A stretch of 64,000 nucleotides of DNA from Pectobacterium araliae (GCF_037076465.1 NZ_AP028908.1:2356001-2420000), one strand, 5' to 3'. Numbered from the stretch's first letter, positions 10,520 to 19,483 are shown. Notes: a model not told the origin generated them from the letters alone. Made by a program: numbers and translations.

Positions 10520-11980
10520 TTAATTCGTGTTCGCTGCGTGCTGCGGCGCGGAAGCCTTGTCGCTCTGTACGCGTTTCTCTTCCGGTTGTTCTTCTACCGG
10601 GATGTCTTCAAAGCCCAGCAACAAGGTGACGAAGAAGGAAATCACGACGGACAGAATCATAACGCCGAATACCCAGGCAATGCTCATCGGGTTGGCAGGG
10701 TCGAAGAACTGTACGCTGGTGAACAGCCCCGGCGAGGCCATTGAATGGCTTGCCAGACCGCCGATCCCAGCAACGGCACCACAAATAAAACCGGTAATTA
10801 AACAGGCGATCAGCGGACGCTTCAAACGTAAAGCCACACCGTATAACGCGGGTTCAGAGATCCCGGCAACAATAGCCGATGCCGCCGCAGCCAGCGCCGT
10901 TTGGCGCAGTTCCGGATTTTTGGTGCGCCACGCGACGGCCAGTGAAGAACCACCCAGCGACAGGTTCGCACCGATTTCAGACGGCATCACCATACCTTCT
11001 TTACCCGTCTCAGCGATGGTTTGAATGATCGTCGGCGTAAACACACGGTGCATACCTGTCATCACCAGCAGCGGCCAGATAGCGCCCATGATGGCAACGG
11101 ACAGCCAGCCCAGATAATCATGCACGGTGTACACCACCGCAGAAATGCCGCTACCAATCCAGATCCCAATCGGGCCGATCAGCATGATGGCAATCGGGGA
11201 GGCAATCAGCACGATTAACATCGGCTTCAGGAAGTTTTTGGTCACCGCTGGCGTAATGCGGTCTACCCATTTTTCAATGTAAGACAGAATCCAGGTCATA
11301 CACAGCGCCGGAATCACGGTGTAGGTATACTTTACCGCCGTGACGGAAAGCCCCATAAATACCACCTGCTGACCCTGTGCCGCTTTTGCCATCAGATCGA
11401 TAAACGTCGGATGCACCAGCACCCCAGCGATGGCAATTGCCAGCGACATATTGGTTTTGAATTTTACCGCCGCAGACGCCGCCACCATGATCGGCAGGAA
11501 GAAGAACGCGCCGTCACCAATCACGTTCAGAATCGTGATCGTCGAGGCACCCTTTTCAAACAGCCCAGTCATGTCGAGGATCATAGCGAGCAATTTCACC
11601 ATCGAGCCACCGATAATCGCCGGAATGAGCGGTGACATCGTGCCAATCAGCGCATCCAGAATGCCCGCGCCAATACGTCGCAGCGTAATTTTATTGTTCA
11701 CTGGCTCGGCTTTTTCAACCTCAACGCCTTCTGGCAGTAATTTCACCACTTCAGCGTAGGCCTGAGAAACCGTGTTGCCGATGATGACCTGACACTGATT
11801 ATCGTTTTTCACGACACCCAACACGCCGCTGATGGCCTTCAGTTCAGCTACATTCGCCGCATCATTATCTTTCAGCACAAAGCGCAGACGCGTCATACAG
11901 TGCGTCACGGCAGCGATGTTATCAGCCCCCCCGATGGCATCGACAATCGAACGGGATACAGCCGCATAATTCTTTGACAT
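10520..11980 (-). CDS. ascF: PTS beta-glucoside (arbutin/salicin/cellobiose) EIIBC permease
   Basis: This 486-residue protein has an EIIB domain with the phosphocysteine in AVTHCMTRLRFVL (about residue 28) and an EIIC membrane domain of about ten helices. EIIC features include GGSMVKLLAM, TGMHRVFTP and GISEPALYGVALRLKRP, the conserved substrate loop of the glucose/glucoside family. There is no EIIA domain, so phosphate must come from a general EIIA such as Crr. It imports and phosphorylates the sugar for AscB. The length and order match E. coli ascFB. Transcription should start in the gap shared with the divergent ascG. Confidence 0.93.
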   Translation of the reverse strand: MSKNYAAVSRSIVDAIGGADNIAAVTHCMTRLRFVLKDNDAANVAELKAISGVLGVVKNDNQCQVIIGNTVSQAYAEVVKLLPEGVEVEKAEPVNNKITLRRIGAGILDALIGTMSPLIPAIIGGSMVKLLAMILDMTGLFEKGASTITILNVIGDGAFFFLPIMVAASAAVKFKTNMSLAIAIAGVLVHPTFIDLMAKAAQGQQVVFMGLSVTAVKYTYTVIPALCMTWILSYIEKWVDRITPAVTKNFLKPMLIVLIASPIAIMLIGPIGIWIGSGISAVVYTVHDYLGWLSVAIMGAIWPLLVMTGMHRVFTPTIIQTIAETGKEGMVMPSEIGANLSLGGSSLAVAWRTKNPELRQTALAAAASAIVAGISEPALYGVALRLKRPLIACLITGFICGAVAGIGGLASHSMASPGLFTSVQFFDPANPMSIAWVFGVMILSVVISFFVTLLLGFEDIPVEEQPEEKRVQSDKASAPQHAANTN

Positions 11981-12141
11981 GGATAGACAATCTCTCGTAA
12001 TCGCGCACGTTACACCTGTTTCAACAAATCGCTCACCGCGAACTCATTGTTTAGCAAATGCATATTTATTATTCAATTTCATACAGTTATGAACGTATTC
12101 ATGCCGGTATCCCTGCTTCATGCAGCGTGATGAAATACTGA

Positions 12142-12159
12142 TAGGTAACCGGTTCCACA
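12142..12159. promoter_or_regulatory. Candidate AscG (LacI-family) operator
   Basis: GGTAACCGGTTCC centred on AACCGGTT (12147-12154) is the near-palindromic, central-CG type of site bound by LacI-family repressors. It lies in the 352-base divergent gap between ascF and ascG, where an auto-regulating repressor would act on both promoters. Nothing else coding is seen in the gap. Confidence 0.55.
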
Positions 12160-12332
12160 TGATAGTGTTTATATGTGAATGTAATTTCAATATTTTTGTT
12201 ATTAATATTTTACTTATGTGATCACGATCGCCACAAATGGTGATACCTGTCCCACTCTCGTCGGTTCTGTCCTTATCACCCAGCGTCTGCCAGTGTAAAA
12301 TGGTCACCGTGTTCAACGTGTCAGGATGCTCC

Positions 12333-13358
12333 ATGTCGACAATGCAGGAAGTGGCGAAGAAAGCAGGCGTATCAAAAGCGACGGTATCGCGCGTGCTATC
12401 GGGCAAAGGCTATACCAGTGAAGAAACCAAAGCGCTGGTCTATCAGGCCATTGAGGAGACGGGATATCGGCCAAATTTACTGGCGCGGAATCTGGCGACC
12501 AGCAAATCAGCCTGCATCGGTTTGGTGGTGACCAACACGCTCTATAACGGCAGCTACTTTAACGAACTGCTGTCACAGGCCGCTAAGAAGCTGGAAGACA
12601 ACGGGCGTCAGTTGATTCTGGTCGACGGCAAACACAGCGCCGATGAAGAAAGAGCCGCGATTCAATTCCTGCTGGGGTTACGTTGTGATGCGATCATCAT
12701 CTATCCCCGTTTTCTCAACGTGGATGAAATGGACGACATCATCGAGAAACACAAGCAGCCGATCATGGTGGTCAACCGTAAACTGCGTAAACACCAGAGC
12801 CACTGCATCTGCTGCGATCACCAAGGTTCCAGCTATAACGCCACGCAGCATCTGATCGCACGCGGCCATAGAGATATCGCTTTTATCACCGGTTCGCTGG
12901 ATTCGCCAACGGCTATCGAACGCCTTTCCGGCTATAAAGATGCCCTGACGGCGGCCAATATTGCGGTACGGGACGAGCTGATTGTGAAAGGAAAATGGAC
13001 ACCGCGCAGCGGATCGCTCGCCATTAACGCCCTGCGCGATAGCCGGGTCTCGTTCAGCGCTGTTCTCGCCAGCAATGACGATATGGCAATTGGTGCGATA
13101 AAAGCGCTGGATGACGCTGGCGTTGCCGTACCGCATGAGGTTTCTGTCGTCGGGTTCGACGATATCCCCACCGCGCCGTTTTTGAAGCCGTCTCTCTCCA
13201 GCGTTAAAGATCCAGTAAGCGATATGATCAACGAAGTCATTAACCGGCTGATCGCGATGCTGGACGGCGGCTACTTCTCGAAAGAAAATCTGTTCTTGTC
13301 GGAATTGCAGGTCAGAGATTCCATTCAGAACGGGCCGTACGGTAACCCGCCCATTTGA
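12333..13358 (+). CDS. ascG: LacI-family repressor of the asc operon
   Basis: This 341-residue regulator has an N-terminal helix-turn-helix (MQEVAKKAGVSKATVSRVL), the hinge GYRPNLLARNLA that inserts in the minor groove, and a periplasmic-binding-like sugar domain. The latter contains IGLVVTNTLYNGSYF, DDIIEKHKQP, SLDSPTAIERL, SNDDMAIGA and VSVVGFDD. It closely follows E. coli AscG. It is divergent from ascFB and should repress it until a beta-glucoside ligand binds. I use the ATG at 12333, with AGGA six bases upstream; an in-frame ATG at 12237 has no ribosome site and would add 32 unlikely residues. Confidence 0.9.
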   Translation: MSTMQEVAKKAGVSKATVSRVLSGKGYTSEETKALVYQAIEETGYRPNLLARNLATSKSACIGLVVTNTLYNGSYFNELLSQAAKKLEDNGRQLILVDGKHSADEERAAIQFLLGLRCDAIIIYPRFLNVDEMDDIIEKHKQPIMVVNRKLRKHQSHCICCDHQGSSYNATQHLIARGHRDIAFITGSLDSPTAIERLSGYKDALTAANIAVRDELIVKGKWTPRSGSLAINALRDSRVSFSAVLASNDDMAIGAIKALDDAGVAVPHEVSVVGFDDIPTAPFLKPSLSSVKDPVSDMINEVINRLIAMLDGGYFSKENLFLSELQVRDSIQNGPYGNPPI

Positions 13359-13598
13359 TCGTCATCCCGATAACAGAAACGAATCGCGGGCAGAACACCA
13401 TCAAATCTGACAGGCTGCATTGAGCGAGGAGCGAACTTCAGCCTCACAAATTCATCACTATATCAATAGCAGCGAGCTTCTGGATAAGTTTTACTTCACA
13501 TATCGTCCTCTCAGCCAGTACCTTTCAGGTTCAAAACTGTATTTAATCGAAATTTTATGTAAGCTAACACACTCGCGTACTAGTCAGATGGAATGAAG

Positions 13599-13895
13599 AT
13601 GAAATTTTTGTCAATTGATGATGTTAGAAATCGAATCGATCAAATTGATCGTGAACTGGTTAAGATGATCGCGCAACGCAGCGAATGTGTTAAAGCTGCT
13701 GCAGCTTTCAAAATTGACCACTCAGCCGTTCGCGCTCCAGACCGCGTCCAACAGGTAATCGACAAAGTATGTAAACAGGCAACTGAAGCAGGACTTCCCG
13801 AAGTGATTATCGAAAAGGTCTATCGGACGATGATCGGTGCGTTTATCGATTATGAACTTGAGCAACACGACCAACTGCGACAGGAAAAACGCTGA
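13599..13895 (+). CDS. Small chorismate mutase-like (AroQ/PchB) protein
   Basis: This 98-residue all-helical protein matches the AroQ fold. It begins FLSIDDVRNRIDQIDRELVKM, continues with the IAQRSECVKAAAAFK segment and APDRVQQVIDKV, and ends in a long helix with MIGAFIDYELEQ. The arginine in VRNRID, the lysine in AAAFK and the APDR arginine fit the active-site set. The family includes chorismate mutases and isochorismate pyruvate lyases; the APDR loop is common in the latter. No aromatic or siderophore genes are adjacent, so the role is open. I start at 13599, six bases after GGA; the ATG at 13593 has no usable spacing. Confidence 0.8.
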   Translation: MKFLSIDDVRNRIDQIDRELVKMIAQRSECVKAAAAFKIDHSAVRAPDRVQQVIDKVCKQATEAGLPEVIIEKVYRTMIGAFIDYELEQHDQLRQEKR

Positions 13896-13899
13896 CATC

Positions 13900-14085
13900 G
13901 TGCGCCAACATACCATTCAGCTTCTCACAATTACTGTAGCGGGTGATATCATCACTGTTAACCAGGGGGAAGTTCACGGCGGGGAATTTACTCTGCCTGT
14001 AACGACTAATGCCTGCATAGCAGAAAATTTTAACCAATTATATCACGCCATTATCAGTGGTGATGCAGCCATTATTGTACGTTAA
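13900..14085 (+). CDS. Small hypothetical protein, GTG start
   Basis: A 61-residue frame begins four bases after the chorismate mutase stop (VRQHTIQLLTITVAGDIITV) and ends just inside a Tn3-end-like sequence. Its strand-like pattern (LLTITVAGDIITVNQGEV) looks protein-like, but I recognise no family. The position suggests translational coupling to the chorismate mutase. It may be the 5' part of a gene truncated by the transposon scar at 14071. Confidence 0.4.
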   Translation: MRQHTIQLLTITVAGDIITVNQGEVHGGEFTLPVTTNACIAENFNQLYHAIISGDAAIIVR

Positions 14086-14103
14086 GCCTGTTTTTTGAAC
14101 AGA
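14052..14103. repeat. Degenerate Tn3-end-like sequence
   Basis: Bases 14071-14098 match 1583-1610, the inner terminal repeat and adjoining bases of the Tn3 remnant, at 26 of 28 positions in the same orientation. The outer GGGGTC is lost, with only TCAGT left. It is probably the scar of a second, related Tn3-family insertion, though its outer half is too worn to be sure. Confidence 0.45.
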
Positions 14104-14152
14104 CGACTCCCTGTTACAGGCTGGTTCAATTTGACCATGACCTGACATCCTG

Positions 14153-14515
14153 TCATGCAAAACTCCCGATAAATACGATAAACTGGCGAATGTGCGTAAC
14201 AGCAAACAGTATTGCGAGGGATAACACCGCGAGGGAAATCATAAGTTTGTCACATACTACGCGAGATTGAGAAAAATCGTAATGCACCACATCCAGCAAA
14301 TTTCGGCTACGGGTATAGCACCAGAGAATGGTAGCAACCGCAACCAGCACGGCAATAGAGACCCAGAACAGAGCCCCAGCCTGAGGCCAGTTATGTTTTA
14401 ACGCCAGCGCCATCAGTGCACCATATCCCAGCAGGGTACGAAACCAGGCCAGTGACGTGCGCTCCGGTTGAAGCCCCGGATCGGTGATACGGCGCGCTTT
14501 ACGGCTATCCGGCAT
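14153..14515 (-). CDS. yidG: DUF202 inner-membrane protein YidG
   Basis: A 120-residue protein with three hydrophobic helices. It begins with the DUF202 signature GLQPERTSLAWFRTLLGYGALM and ends LAILFAVTHIRQFIVFI. It is nearly identical in layout to E. coli YidG. The molecular function of the family is not established. Its start overlaps the yidH stop by 11 bases, so the two are translated from one message and may form a hetero-oligomer in the inner membrane. Confidence 0.9.
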   Translation of the reverse strand: MPDSRKARRITDPGLQPERTSLAWFRTLLGYGALMALALKHNWPQAGALFWVSIAVLVAVATILWCYTRSRNLLDVVHYDFSQSRVVCDKLMISLAVLSLAILFAVTHIRQFIVFIGSFA

Positions 14516-14852
14516 ATAGCACCAACGCCATCACAATCATCGCCACGATCATCAAAATCAGGCTGATTACCAAAAGGCTGTGAGTGTATGGCAGGTCCTC
14601 CTTCAATCGCATTGCCTTTTCATTACGTAACCAGCGCAGATAGCCATAAATCGCCAGACCACCGGCAAACAGACACAGCAATAGTGCCAGCAATTCGCGA
14701 ATAACTGGGGTGGCAAAGTCCGGAGCTAGTTGATCCAGCCCCACACCCGCAGCCAGAAATCCAAGCGCGGTGCGGATCCAAGCCAGAAAGGTACGTTCAT
14801 TTGCCAGTGAGAAACGGTAATCCGGTGCTTCTCCGAGGCGGGAAATCTTCAT
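14505..14852 (-). CDS. yidH: DUF202 inner-membrane protein YidH
   Basis: A 115-residue protein with the DUF202 signature FSLANERTFLAWIRTALGFL near the N-terminus and three predicted membrane helices (about residues 25-45, 52-70 and 90-112). It corresponds to E. coli YidH in length and order. It is first gene of the yidHG pair, preceded by AGGAG. Function unknown. Confidence 0.9.
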   Translation of the reverse strand: MKISRLGEAPDYRFSLANERTFLAWIRTALGFLAAGVGLDQLAPDFATPVIRELLALLLCLFAGGLAIYGYLRWLRNEKAMRLKEDLPYTHSLLVISLILMIVAMIVMALVLYAG

Positions 14853-14971
14853 CAGGACTCCTTTTCACTGTCGCAGTTTTGTGACTTTCAGAACTGCGAA
14901 CGTCTAACTGCTGATATACCCTGCGTCATCCAGCACAGGGAGGTCAGAGGGACATCAGTAGCTCACTGGGA

Positions 14972-15073
14972 ATGCTTTTCGGCGCTATTGTGCTGATTCT
15001 CGGCATTTTCCTTTCGGCCCTTTCTCCACCCCACCGCTCACACCTGATTCATTCCCAGCGGGTTAAATTCTGA
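14972..15073 (+). CDS. Possible 33-residue membrane peptide
   Basis: A short frame (MLFGAIVLILGIFLSALSPP, then HRSHLIHSQRVKF) consists of one hydrophobic helix with a basic tail, the layout of many enterobacterial small membrane proteins. Only a weak GGGA precedes the ATG. It is reported as possible only. Confidence 0.25.
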   Translation: MLFGAIVLILGIFLSALSPPHRSHLIHSQRVKF

Positions 15074-15101
15074 TTGGGCAGGTTTGGAGCCTGGCATGCC
15101 G

Positions 15102-15439
15102 CTATTTCAGCGTCAGCTTGGCAATCAGCGGATAGTGATCCGACAGTGTCGAGCGGATCGATTTCACATCCGAGATCTCAATATTTTTTGAAACAATAAT
15201 ATTGTCGATGCTGAATACCTTCATCATCGGATCTTTCTCGTGAAAGGTATCAATCCAGCCAGCCTCGCCACCGTTCGCCTGCCAGTAATTTGCTCTGAAC
15301 ATATTCAGTTCGTGGTTATTCTGGTCGGCATTGGTGTCATATTATCTACTGGCTGGCTTTGAGCAGGGAGTGTATAAAGCGCGGCACTGAGTACGCCGGA
15401 GATCAGCACAGCGGTGTTAAGCTTCTTTGTTTTTTTCAT
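15102..15439 (-). pseudogene. Endonuclease/exonuclease/phosphatase-family protein, internally deleted
   Basis: An exported N-terminus (MKKTKKLNTAVLISGVLSAA, signal peptide ending PAQS) starts at 15439 with a good AAGGAG site, but runs into a stop after about 40 residues. The next frame carries only the C-terminal end of a DNase I-like (EEP) domain: FRANYWQANGGEAGW, SIDNIIVSKNI and LSDHYPLIAKL, the last holding the catalytic Asp-His. The central 150 or more residues are missing. It follows the CBM9-like gene by 22 bases, so it was once the last gene of the mur operon. Confidence 0.75.
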
Positions 15440-15461
15440 GATGTGCTCCTTACAGGAAAAT

Positions 15462-16157
15462 TTATTTCACCAATGAACAGGTGCCAAAAGCGGAAGGAAT
15501 ATGAAAATCGGGCTTCGCAGAATCCGGTTTGACCCAACTTATCCACTCCCGTTTTTGCCCACCCTGTCCGTCAGCGCTGAATTCCCCACGCATAATGGCG
15601 CACATCAGGGTTTTACGGTCTTTGTCCTGCCAGAGTTTAAGTGTATCCAGCTCTTTGATATCCACTTTTCCCACGACCCGATAGCCATTGGGCATCGGAC
15701 TGGCGACAATTTTCAGCGATTGCCAGTTCCATGTCTGGTCGACTTTACGATAGAACTCAGCCTTTGCGTCAAACACCCGGCCTCGTGAGTCCATCTCTGC
15801 GGTGTAGTAAGGCTGCAAGGCTTGGCCGGTGGAGAAAAAAAGCTCCACCCGGTCGGAGGCCAGCACAGCTTCATCCTTATCCGGCTGGTTGCCTGCCTGG
15901 ACATCATGATCCTCGACGTCAAAGCGGAACCAGATGGCCTCTGGCGTCCAGAGAGCGCGAAACTCAGTTTTCGGCGCCGGAGCATTTTTCCACGGGAAAC
16001 TAAAGTCCGTCAGCACATTAGCCTTCGTCCACACACTCTCCTGTGCGGCATCCTGCAATGAATGAATGCTGTCGGTATAGACGATGGCATAGTTTTTAGC
16101 CTGGCAAACACCCGCTACGAGCAGCAGTGTCGCGCCGAGATACAGTCCACACTTCAT
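15462..16157 (-). CDS. Exported CBM9-like carbohydrate-binding protein
   Basis: This 231-residue protein has a signal peptide (MKCGLYLGATLLLVAGVCQA). The mature part resembles family-9 carbohydrate-binding or sugar-binding sandwich domains: FRALWTPEAIWFRFDVEDHD, LASDRVELFFS, YYTAEMDSRGRVFDAKAEF and WNWQSLKI. Such modules bind the ends of glycans. Its place at the end of the murQ-murP-regulator operon, three bases after the regulator, suggests a role with muropeptide-derived or other sugars in the periplasm. The ligand is an inference only. Confidence 0.7.
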   Translation of the reverse strand: MKCGLYLGATLLLVAGVCQAKNYAIVYTDSIHSLQDAAQESVWTKANVLTDFSFPWKNAPAPKTEFRALWTPEAIWFRFDVEDHDVQAGNQPDKDEAVLASDRVELFFSTGQALQPYYTAEMDSRGRVFDAKAEFYRKVDQTWNWQSLKIVASPMPNGYRVVGKVDIKELDTLKLWQDKDRKTLMCAIMRGEFSADGQGGQKREWISWVKPDSAKPDFHIPSAFGTCSLVK

Positions 16158-16159
16158 TG

Positions 16160-17011
16160 TTAACCTCGCTTTTGCTGATGCCTGTCTACAGCGCTCATGG
16201 CGGTTTGCATGCTGTCATGAGAGATCAGGCTATTGATTTTGAAAAAAAGAACATCAAAGGCAATCATCTGTAAGATCTGCGGCGTCACCATACCCAGCTT
16301 TTCATGGGCTTCGGTGTAGCTGTATGCGATAACGTGTTCCGCCAGCGCGCCAGCCCTGTTTTTGCCGTAGCGGGTCAGGGCAATAGTCTGCGCACCGTTG
16401 TCGCGGGCAAGGTTCAGCGCCTCTATCACCTCTTCACTCTCACCTCGGGCCGAAATAGCCAGCAGCACATCACCAGGGCACAGGAGCGACGCCTGTACCA
16501 GTTGGGTGTGATAGTCATAGTTAAACAACACGTTCAGACCGCAGCGAATAAGCTTGTGGTTCATATCGAGCGCAATAAAGGCGGAGGAGCCTATTCCCAC
16601 AAGCACAATCCTGCGGGCGTTAACCAGTAGCTGCGCACAGGTGTCTATCACTTCAGGTTCAATCAAATCCAGCGACTGCTCTATCTTGCTGGTGAAAAGT
16701 CGCTTCGATTTCGCCACGATTTGCGCGGTACTGTCCCCGACCTCAATCCCCTCATAGATCTCCTGCCTGACTGCAGCGCTGTCAGGCTTTGCGGCGGCTA
16801 ACTGCAGCTTCAGGTCGGGGAAACCCTTGCAGCCCAGCGCTCTGGCATAGCGAATCACCGTGGAGTCACTGATCTCCAGAGCCTGCGCCACGCGCGTGGC
16901 ACTCATCGCGGAGAGGTCAAACCCCTGCTCAATGATAAAGGTCGATATTGCCCGCTCGCCGGGCTTTCCGGTATGCACCAACGCCCTGATTTTGCTGATA
17001 ACAGTTTCCAT
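16160..17011 (-). CDS. RpiR/MurR-family transcriptional regulator
   Basis: This 283-residue regulator has an N-terminal RpiR helix-turn-helix (ERAISTFIIEQGF, SATRVAQALEISDSTVIRYARALGCKGFPDLKLQL) and a C-terminal SIS sugar-phosphate-binding domain (IVLVGIGSSAFIALDMNHKL, LLAISARGESEEVIEAL). In E. coli the similar MurR senses MurNAc 6-phosphate and is divergent from murQ. Here the regulator lies inside the operon after murP. It would be expected to bind the dyad at 19326-19354 upstream of murQ. Confidence 0.85.
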   Translation of the reverse strand: METVISKIRALVHTGKPGERAISTFIIEQGFDLSAMSATRVAQALEISDSTVIRYARALGCKGFPDLKLQLAAAKPDSAAVRQEIYEGIEVGDSTAQIVAKSKRLFTSKIEQSLDLIEPEVIDTCAQLLVNARRIVLVGIGSSAFIALDMNHKLIRCGLNVLFNYDYHTQLVQASLLCPGDVLLAISARGESEEVIEALNLARDNGAQTIALTRYGKNRAGALAEHVIAYSYTEAHEKLGMVTPQILQMIAFDVLFFKINSLISHDSMQTAMSAVDRHQQKRG

Positions 17012-17023
17012 AAATCTCCCGAA

Positions 17024-18376
17024 TTACTCTGTTGGGTCGGTAAAGCCCAGCAGCATAGCCGCGATAAAACCGACGATCCAGGCGCAGCCTACCGCCAACA
17101 GGAAAGGCAGGATCTGGCCCGGCCCCACAAGTGGCAACAGCGATAACCCGGCAGTACCGAACGGGATAATGATGCCAATCTTGCAGGCCGCAATAACCGC
17201 ACCACCCGCAGCGCCGCCGATGCAGCCTGCGATAAAGGGCTTACCCAGCGGCAGCGACACGCCAAACAGCAACGGCTCACCGACGCCGATAATCCCCACT
17301 GGCAGCGCACCGGCGATGGTTTTTTTCAGGCGTGGATTTTTCGTCTTCAGATAGACATAAGCGGCAGCCCCCACCTGCCCCATCCCGCCCATAGCCAGGA
17401 TCGGGAAAAGGTAATTGAGACCAAAGGTGTCAAGAATCTGAGCGTGGATCGGGATCAGCCCCTGATGCAACCCAGTCAGCAACAGGAGCAGGAACCCGCC
17501 GCCCAGCACCGCGCCGACAATCACCGATGCCGCTGAGTGGTTGAGCAAGGCCAGCGAAACCAAATTACCCAGCCAGAGGTTGACCGCATGGGCCGCAGGC
17601 TGCAGAACCAGTAGCGCCACTATCGAAGAGATCATAATCGTCACCATCGGGGTCAAGATCAGATCAAGACTCTCTTTGCACCAGTTGCGAAACCAGAGTT
17701 CGAACTTCGCCGCAAACGCGCATACCAGCAGCACGGCAAAAATGCCTCCGCCACCCGGTGTCAGGGCAAAACCGACCAGCTTAATACCCGCCAGATCCGG
17801 AGCGGTAAGGATTGCCGCCATAACCGCACCAATCGCCGGGGAGGCCTGTAACTCTTTCGAGGTGTTCATGCCAATCATTACGGCCAGTACAGCGAAGACC
17901 GCTTTGCCGATAACGGTGAACAGCGTGAACAGCTCCTGATGGCTGGTCACCAAACCCGGAAACAGCAGCTTCACGACGTTGATCAGGCCCAAGATCAGAC
18001 CACAACCAATCAGCGCCGGGATCGTTGGAACAAAAATCGCCGCCAGGGTGTTAAGTGCCCGGCGTACGGAAAAAGGTTTCCTCTCCGCTGATGCCGCTGG
18101 GGCGGAGTCCGACCCGCCACGCCTCTTATTGAGCACTCCCGCAACTTTCGCAGCCGTACCCATCCCGACAATAATCTGAAACTGCTCGCCTGCATCCACT
18201 ACGCCTTTGACGCCCTCGGTTTTACGCAGCGCGTCGGCATTAAACTGTGTGCGATCGGCCAGCACGATGCGTACCCGGGTCATACAGTTCGTCAGCGTGA
18301 CGACGTTACCAAAACCGCCAATATTCTGCTCAATGGCATCCGCTACCGCTTCCAGGTGCTCTATCTTATTCGCCAT
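17024..18376 (-). CDS. murP: PTS N-acetylmuramic acid-type EIIBC permease
   Basis: This 450-residue PTS permease has an EIIB domain with the phosphocysteine in TLTNCMTRVRIVL (about residue 31). Its EIIC domain contains PTIPALIGCGLILGL, LLTGLHQGLIPIHAQ and GVGEPLLFGVSLPLGKPFI. There is no EIIA domain, as in E. coli MurP, which borrows EIIA from the glucose system. It overlaps the murQ stop by 11 bases, so uptake and etherase are coupled. MurNAc is the most likely substrate from this context. A 60-base inverted copy of part of this gene lies at 19421. Confidence 0.85.
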   Translation of the reverse strand: MANKIEHLEAVADAIEQNIGGFGNVVTLTNCMTRVRIVLADRTQFNADALRKTEGVKGVVDAGEQFQIIVGMGTAAKVAGVLNKRRGGSDSAPAASAERKPFSVRRALNTLAAIFVPTIPALIGCGLILGLINVVKLLFPGLVTSHQELFTLFTVIGKAVFAVLAVMIGMNTSKELQASPAIGAVMAAILTAPDLAGIKLVGFALTPGGGGIFAVLLVCAFAAKFELWFRNWCKESLDLILTPMVTIMISSIVALLVLQPAAHAVNLWLGNLVSLALLNHSAASVIVGAVLGGGFLLLLLTGLHQGLIPIHAQILDTFGLNYLFPILAMGGMGQVGAAAYVYLKTKNPRLKKTIAGALPVGIIGVGEPLLFGVSLPLGKPFIAGCIGGAAGGAVIAACKIGIIIPFGTAGLSLLPLVGPGQILPFLLAVGCAWIVGFIAAMLLGFTDPTE

Positions 18377-19280
18377 ATTTCCCTCCGGCCCCTAGCTGTG
18401 ATGTTAACGTACGAAATGGCTCTGCGGCTCGGGTCAGCGCCTCTTCAGGGGTCAGGTTCAGTAGCTGGCGCAGCACCGCCGCACGCACGCTGTACCCTAC
18501 CGATTGCAGCAGGGCTCTGGCGCCCGGCTCGTCAATGGAGCAAATCTGACACACCATATATTCCGCGCGACGGTAGAGTTTTTCGTTAGACACCTCCACA
18601 TCGATCATGAAATTGCCATGCACCTTGCCTAGCTGTGTCATTACGGCGGTGCTAATCATCCCGAGCAGCATCTTTTGTGCCGAACCACTCTTCATGCGGG
18701 TCGAACCGGAGAGCACCTCCGCTCCCACGTCCGGCGCGATGGCAATATCAGCCTGCTGCGAAATAGCGCTGAGGCCGCGAGTGGTAAGGGCGATGGTTTT
18801 AGCCCCCACCTCTTGGGCATAGTCGAGGGCTGCCAGCACGAACGGCGTGCGACCGCTGGCGACAATACCCAGCACCACGTCCTCCGCTACCAGTTTTCGG
18901 CTGTGTAGTGCTGCTACTGCGGCAGAGCGATCATCTTCAACGTTCTCCACGGCGCGTAGCATGGCGTCCATCCCCCCCGCGATCACCGCCTGAATCAGCT
19001 CAGGATCGGTGCCGAACGTGGGCGGACACTCAGCGGAGTCCAGCACCCCAAGGCGTCCACTGGTACCCGCCCCGACATAAAAGAGCCGACCGCCCTTTTT
19101 CATCTGCGCCGTAATCAGGCGCACTGCGGTTTCCACCTGAGGTAAAACCTGGCTAATTGCCTGCGGAACGCAAGCATCGTGTTGATTAAGCAGCACCAGC
19201 ATATCCGGCAACGGCAAATCCGCGAGATTGGCGGTGTCGCTATTCTGTTCCTGGCTAATGGTCTGAGAGAGTGTATCCAT
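18366..19280 (-). CDS. murQ: N-acetylmuramic acid 6-phosphate etherase
   Basis: This 304-residue SIS-domain enzyme cleaves the D-lactyl ether of MurNAc 6-phosphate to give GlcNAc 6-phosphate, in cell-wall recycling. The family signature GAGTSGRLGVLDSAECPPTFG is present at about residue 70, with the proton-donor glutamate in SAECPP. SGRTPFV, LSGSTRMKSGSAQK and the second glutamate region follow. Its length equals the family norm. It is the first gene of the operon, with AAGGAAA upstream of the ATG at 19280. Confidence 0.95.
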   Translation of the reverse strand: MDTLSQTISQEQNSDTANLADLPLPDMLVLLNQHDACVPQAISQVLPQVETAVRLITAQMKKGGRLFYVGAGTSGRLGVLDSAECPPTFGTDPELIQAVIAGGMDAMLRAVENVEDDRSAAVAALHSRKLVAEDVVLGIVASGRTPFVLAALDYAQEVGAKTIALTTRGLSAISQQADIAIAPDVGAEVLSGSTRMKSGSAQKMLLGMISTAVMTQLGKVHGNFMIDVEVSNEKLYRRAEYMVCQICSIDEPGARALLQSVGYSVRAAVLRQLLNLTPEEALTRAAEPFRTLTSQLGAGGKYGE

Positions 19281-19325
19281 GATGGCCGGGTTTCCTTGGG
19301 ATGTTGTTATTCGATATATTAATAA

Positions 19326-19354
19326 CTAAAAAATGTCGATAGGCAACATTTTAG
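19326..19354. promoter_or_regulatory. Dyad upstream of murQ, candidate RpiR-type operator
   Basis: CTAAAAAATGT at 19326 pairs with ACATTTTAG at 19346 across nine bases, 46 bases upstream of the murQ start. The position suits an operator of the operon-encoded RpiR-family regulator. The surrounding 19281-19420 has no gene. Confidence 0.45.
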
Positions 19355-19420
19355 TCATGGGGGTGTGATTGTGAGCGGAAAACTAACGATCTGCGCGACG
19401 AGAATTTACTGCCAGCCGTA

Positions 19421-19483
19421 GCGGCGAAGTTCGAACTCTGGTTTCGCAACTGGTGCAAAGAGAGTCTTGATCTGATCCTGACC
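19421..19483 (+). repeat. Inverted duplicate of a murP fragment
   Basis: These about 63 bases repeat the murP coding segment at 17650-17713 (peptide KFELWFRNWCKESLDLI) with one clear mismatch, in opposite orientation. The copy joins directly to an IS5-type transposase tail at 19481, so it looks like a rearrangement scar. Confidence 0.75.
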
